Shown here piece after piece: positions 61,854 through 64,000 of a DNA stretch of 64,000 bases. The stretch covers positions 62,001-126,000 of the forward strand of contig NZ_CP082322.1 in NCBI RefSeq assembly GCF_019884725.1, given 5' to 3'. The position numbers were made by a program, and so were the translations under genes. The notes beneath the pieces are model-generated. The model worked only from the letters and a program-made list of their open reading frames with translations. It had not been told where the DNA came from and did not search any database. The DNA is from Leucobacter tenebrionis. Its GTDB lineage: Bacteria; Actinomycetota; Actinomycetes; Actinomycetales; Microbacteriaceae. Each line of letters opens with the position of its first letter. Position 1 is the first letter of the stretch.

Positions 61854-63248
61854 TCATCGTACCGAGTCGAGGTGGGAATAGGTGAGTCGACGCAGCAGCG
61901 CCTCGGCCGGGCCGCGCGCGTCGCGGCGATCGAGGATCACCGCCGTCACGAGCGTCAGGAGCCACACGCCGAGGGCGATCCCGAACGCGGCCGTCGTGTT
62001 GATCCGGGCGCCGATCCCGAACCCCCAGGCCGACAGCAGGGGAGCGAAGACCATCGACTGCAGCAGGTACCCGCTCAGTGAGCGCCTTCCCAGTGCCGAG
62101 ACCGCGCGCGTCACCGCGCCGGGGCCGGGCTTCGGCCGAGCGCTGTTTCTCCCGGGCTGCAGGCGTATCCCGATCAGACCGAAGAGCGCGGCGTAGCCGA
62201 TGCCGCCCGCCACGCCCGCGAGCTGGTCGAGCAACGCGAGCGCCCAGGCGATGGGCTCGAGAGCCGGAAGCAGGCCGAGGTAGAGCAGTGCCATCGGTGC
62301 TGCGAGGAGTGCGCTGATGAGGATGCCCCAAGCGGCGACGGCGCCGAGGCCGACGCGCGACGCCGCGCCCTCCAGCCAGCGGTGGCGCCCGGCGATCCAG
62401 CCGAGCAGCACGCACGCGGGCACGAGCAGGGAGAGCACGGTCGTCGGCGTCGCCACGAACCAGAGGCCGAGCCGCGCGAGCAGCGCCCACCCGTATCCCG
62501 CGATGCCGCTCAGCATGTCCGCGTTCGTGCCGAGCGTGTCGTCGGTGAAGATCGCCTGAGTGATTTCGGGCGCCGCGGCGGCTATCAGCAGTGCGAAGCC
62601 CAGCATCGCGGCGGCGCCGAAGGCGAAGAGGATCAGCATCGTCCAGACCGCGAACCGCAGCACGCGATCCGAGTGCCGGAACAGCGTGGCGGTGAGCACA
62701 AGGCCGGTCAGACCGTACGCACCGAGGATGTCGCCCCCGAACAGCAGCATCGCGTGCGCGAAGCCGAACGCAAGGAGCCACCAGTGGCGCCGCCAGAGCA
62801 TGCCCCGCACCGCGGACTGCGACACTCCACGTGCCTCGCGCGAGCGCGCGAACTGCACCATTCCGTATCCGAAGAGGAACGCGAACATGGGGTAGACCCT
62901 CGCGTCGACGAAGAGGATGGTCAGCGCCGAGAGGGCGCGGTCCACCGGTGACCCTTCTGTCGGGTGCGTCGTGTAGGGCGGGATGTCGTGCCCCCAGAGA
63001 TATGCGGAGACGTTTGCGACCGCGATGAGCAGCAGCATCCAGCCGCGGGCGAGATCGGGGGCGAGCGCTCGCGCCTCGGGGTGCGGCGACTGCGTTCGAT
63101 GCGGGATCGCCGGAGCGGGCTCGGACGGAGCGGGTTCGGACGGAGCTGGCTCGGGCGGAGCGGGCTCGGGCGGAGCTGGCTCGGACGGGGCTGGCTCGGA
63201 CTGAGCTGGCTCCGACTGAGCTGGCTCGGGCGGAGGCTGTGGATGCAA
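61854..63248 (-). CDS. DUF418 family membrane protein with a repeat-encoded N-terminal tail
   Basis: A 464-residue protein from TTG 63246-63248 (GGGAG 6 nt upstream). The first ~50 residues are EPAPS/P pentads. The rest has about eleven hydrophobic segments beginning DLARGWMLLLIAVANVSAYL; MFAFLFGYGMVQFARSR and the C-terminal LGRRSLSGYLLQSMVFAPLLSAWGFG are DUF418 hallmarks. The family is related to membrane acyltransferases and is of unknown function. A start further in, near ALAPDLARGW, is possible. Confidence 0.87.
   Translation of the reverse strand: MHPQPPPEPAQSEPAQSEPAPSEPAPPEPAPPEPAPSEPAPSEPAPAIPHRTQSPHPEARALAPDLARGWMLLLIAVANVSAYLWGHDIPPYTTHPTEGSPVDRALSALTILFVDARVYPMFAFLFGYGMVQFARSREARGVSQSAVRGMLWRRHWWLLAFGFAHAMLLFGGDILGAYGLTGLVLTATLFRHSDRVLRFAVWTMLILFAFGAAAMLGFALLIAAAAPEITQAIFTDDTLGTNADMLSGIAGYGWALLARLGLWFVATPTTVLSLLVPACVLLGWIAGRHRWLEGAASRVGLGAVAAWGILISALLAAPMALLYLGLLPALEPIAWALALLDQLAGVAGGIGYAALFGLIGIRLQPGRNSARPKPGPGAVTRAVSALGRRSLSGYLLQSMVFAPLLSAWGFGIGARINTTAAFGIALGVWLLTLVTAVILDRRDARGPAEALLRRLTYSHLDSVR
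63121..63225. repeat. Seven 15-nt tandem units at the DUF418 gene 5' end
   Basis: Consecutive 15-nt units such as TCGGACGGAGCTGGC fill 63121-63225 and encode the pentads EPAPS/EPAPP/EPAQS on the minus strand; a partial unit continues at each end. Confidence 0.92.
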
Positions 63249-63592
63249 GGAACTCCCTGGACGAGACCCGTCGGGGGCGAGCTCCGTCAGTGACGAGACC
63301 CGTCGTCGACGAGTGAGACACGGTTGTCACCTATTCAACCAGGGTCCGTGAAGCAGCGAGCCGTCCAGCGGCGCAGATCTGCCCAGAAGCACAGCCGATG
63401 CGCCGGTTTCTTGTGTTTGACGGCTGATCGGTGCGTGTGGCGTCGTTCTTGGCGCCCGAGCCTGCGAGGGTCTGAGTGGGAGGAGCGGCTATGGGCGGGG
63501 ATGTGTGGGTGGGCGTGTGGAAGAGTCGTTAGACGGGAGGTGCCGTGCGGATGCGGCGCGGGCGAGCGAGAGGGAGGTGCGCGCAGTCCTTA
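63249..63592. other. Gene-free region between the DUF418 gene and the dif-like site
   Basis: No ORF with protein-like composition was found on either strand. GACGAGACCCGTCG occurs twice (about 63260 and 63291). The middle is G/T-rich on the plus strand. Nothing else is recognised. Confidence 0.5.
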
Positions 63593-63620
63593 AACTGACA
63601 TAATATCGATTATCATGCAC
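63593..63620 (-). other. dif: dif-like XerC/XerD recombination site
   Basis: Read on the minus strand the 28 bp split as GTGCATGATAA, central TCGATA, TTATGTCAGTT, i.e. 11+6+11 as in bacterial dif. The right arm agrees with the actinobacterial XerD arm (TTATGTCAAGT, recalled) at 9 of 11 positions. The left arm keeps the inner GATAA of the XerC arm but its outer half differs. It could be the chromosome terminus site or a hybrid junction left by a Xer-using element. Confidence 0.6.
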
Positions 63621-63652
63621 TGGGCGCTTGCGCCCTCGTGCATGATAATCGA
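63606..63652. repeat. Long near-perfect inverted repeat overlapping the dif-like site
   Basis: TCGATTATCATGCAC (63606-63620) pairs perfectly with GTGCATGATAATCGA (63638-63652). Inside, GGGCGC (63622-63627) pairs with GCGCCC (63630-63635) around TT, with only a T opposite TC as a bulge. The left arm is the XerC half plus part of the central region of the dif-like site, so the inverted copy is a second, XerC-half-only site. There is no T-run, so a simple terminator is less likely. Confidence 0.85.
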
Positions 63653-63676
63653 CCGGGAAACGGCACTGACCCGGTC
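63651..63676. repeat. Second adjoining hairpin
   Basis: GACCGGG (63651-63657) pairs perfectly with CCCGGTC (63670-63676) around a 12-nt loop, directly abutting the longer hairpin. Confidence 0.7.
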
Positions 63677-63711
63677 GTAGTGACCTAGGAGTTTTTCGCT
63701 TTGCGGATGCA

Positions 63712-64000
63712 TTATCCGCACTGAACGAATGCGAAGGCGCCCGTCGATGTCAGTTCTCTGACGACCTTGCCGTTCCGGAGAATCTGGCAGGTAATGGTGT
63801 CGCCGTCCTGGAGCTGCGCATTAAAGACTGCGGTTCCGGTATCAGTCGGAAAGGTTACTTCCCATGGGAGGCTGACTCCTGTTGCCTGTTGAATGCTGAA
63901 TGCCCCAGGAGCTGCCCATGTAACCGCCGAGACAGAACCATTTCCGAGTATCCGATATGTCGTGGAAGGGCCTGGGACCGTTAGGAGAATCTCCGTATCT
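63712..64000 (-). CDS. MmpS-like protein, C-terminal domain (5' end outside window)
   Basis: The minus-strand frame is open from the right edge to TAA at 63712-63714; 95 codons are visible. The translation reads YRILGNGSVSAVTW, GVSLPWEVTF, ITCQILRNGKVVRE and TSTGAFAFVQCG, which is the beta-sandwich pattern of the C-terminal domain of MmpS-family transport accessory proteins (LPW motif and two Cys, one near the end). In mycobacteria MmpS partners MmpL lipid or siderophore exporters; in Micrococcales similar domains occur in stand-alone membrane proteins. Codon use is less G/C-biased than in other genes here. Confidence 0.65.
   Translation of the reverse strand, partial: DTEILLTVPGPSTTYRILGNGSVSAVTWAAPGAFSIQQATGVSLPWEVTFPTDTGTAVFNAQLQDGDTITCQILRNGKVVRELTSTGAFAFVQCG

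Noticed and set aside
63324-63593. An 89-codon plus-strand frame before the dif-like site
   Set aside because: It has an Arg/Trp/Cys-rich composition, no Shine-Dalgarno site and no recognisable motif; treated as non-coding.
63606-63652. The long hairpin as an ordinary intrinsic terminator for the MmpS-like gene
   Set aside because: There is no T-run on the minus strand after it, the stem is longer than needed, and one arm coincides exactly with the Xer half-site; a terminator role remains possible but does not explain the match.

Overview
The window is high-GC actinobacterial chromosome. Mycothiol ligase MshC, RbpA, the PafB/PafC pair, a diheme QcrC with Rieske QcrA and cytochrome b QcrB, a DUF222-HNH protein and frequent GTG/TTG starts place it in Actinomycetota. 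The gene order and lineage-typical families fit Micrococcales, most likely Microbacteriaceae (Leucobacter or a close relative). The genus is inferred from gene content only.

Layout. 1-6200: the 3' part of an ABC-2 exporter permease, then a four-gene nickel/peptide-type ABC importer (two ATPases, lipoprotein receptor, one fused double permease) that starts at a Zur/Fur-like palindrome. 6123-14950: CorA, an SDR39U1-type epimerase, SelO, a DUF222-HNH protein, a FabG-like reductase, a PfpI-like protein and an NAD(P)-binding protein. 15062-19480: DUF1345 protein, SDR, a YibE/F membrane protein with a second Zur-like palindrome at its start, and an M20 peptidase. 19669-32850: a long forward block uppP-mshC, (PAC2 on the other strand), HAD-TrmI fusion, FKBP-like lipoprotein, pafB, pafC, tatC, helY-like helicase, lnt. 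32883-47460: rbpA, SDR, gltB-gltD, NmrA-like protein, methyltransferase, TauE/SafE permease, hisD-nrdR-pyrD. 47580-57800: DUF3043 protein, an A-type Fe-S carrier, ctaC-ctaD-ctaF, GNAT/TetR pair, a methyltransferase, and the opposing ctaE-qcrC-qcrA-qcrB operon, together encoding most of the bc1-aa3 respiratory supercomplex. 58007-63250: trpD, then on the minus strand DUF418 protein, trpF, an alpha/beta hydrolase and an M23 peptidase.

At the right edge (63593-64000) the character changes. A 28-bp dif-like Xer site is fused to a long perfect hairpin that repeats one Xer arm in inverted orientation. It is followed by visibly lower-GC DNA encoding an MmpS-like C-terminal domain that runs off the window. 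This could be the chromosome terminus dif or a junction of a Xer-exploiting mobile element, and it is the most unusual site here.

Three themes recur. (1) Many otherwise conserved proteins carry low-complexity, tandem-repeat-encoded insertions or tails. (2) Many genes have a TANNNT -10 hexamer 6-7 nt before the start codon, implying leaderless mRNAs. (3) The conserved trmI-to-pafBC neighbourhood lacks the Pup-proteasome genes and tatA that occupy this place in mycobacteria.
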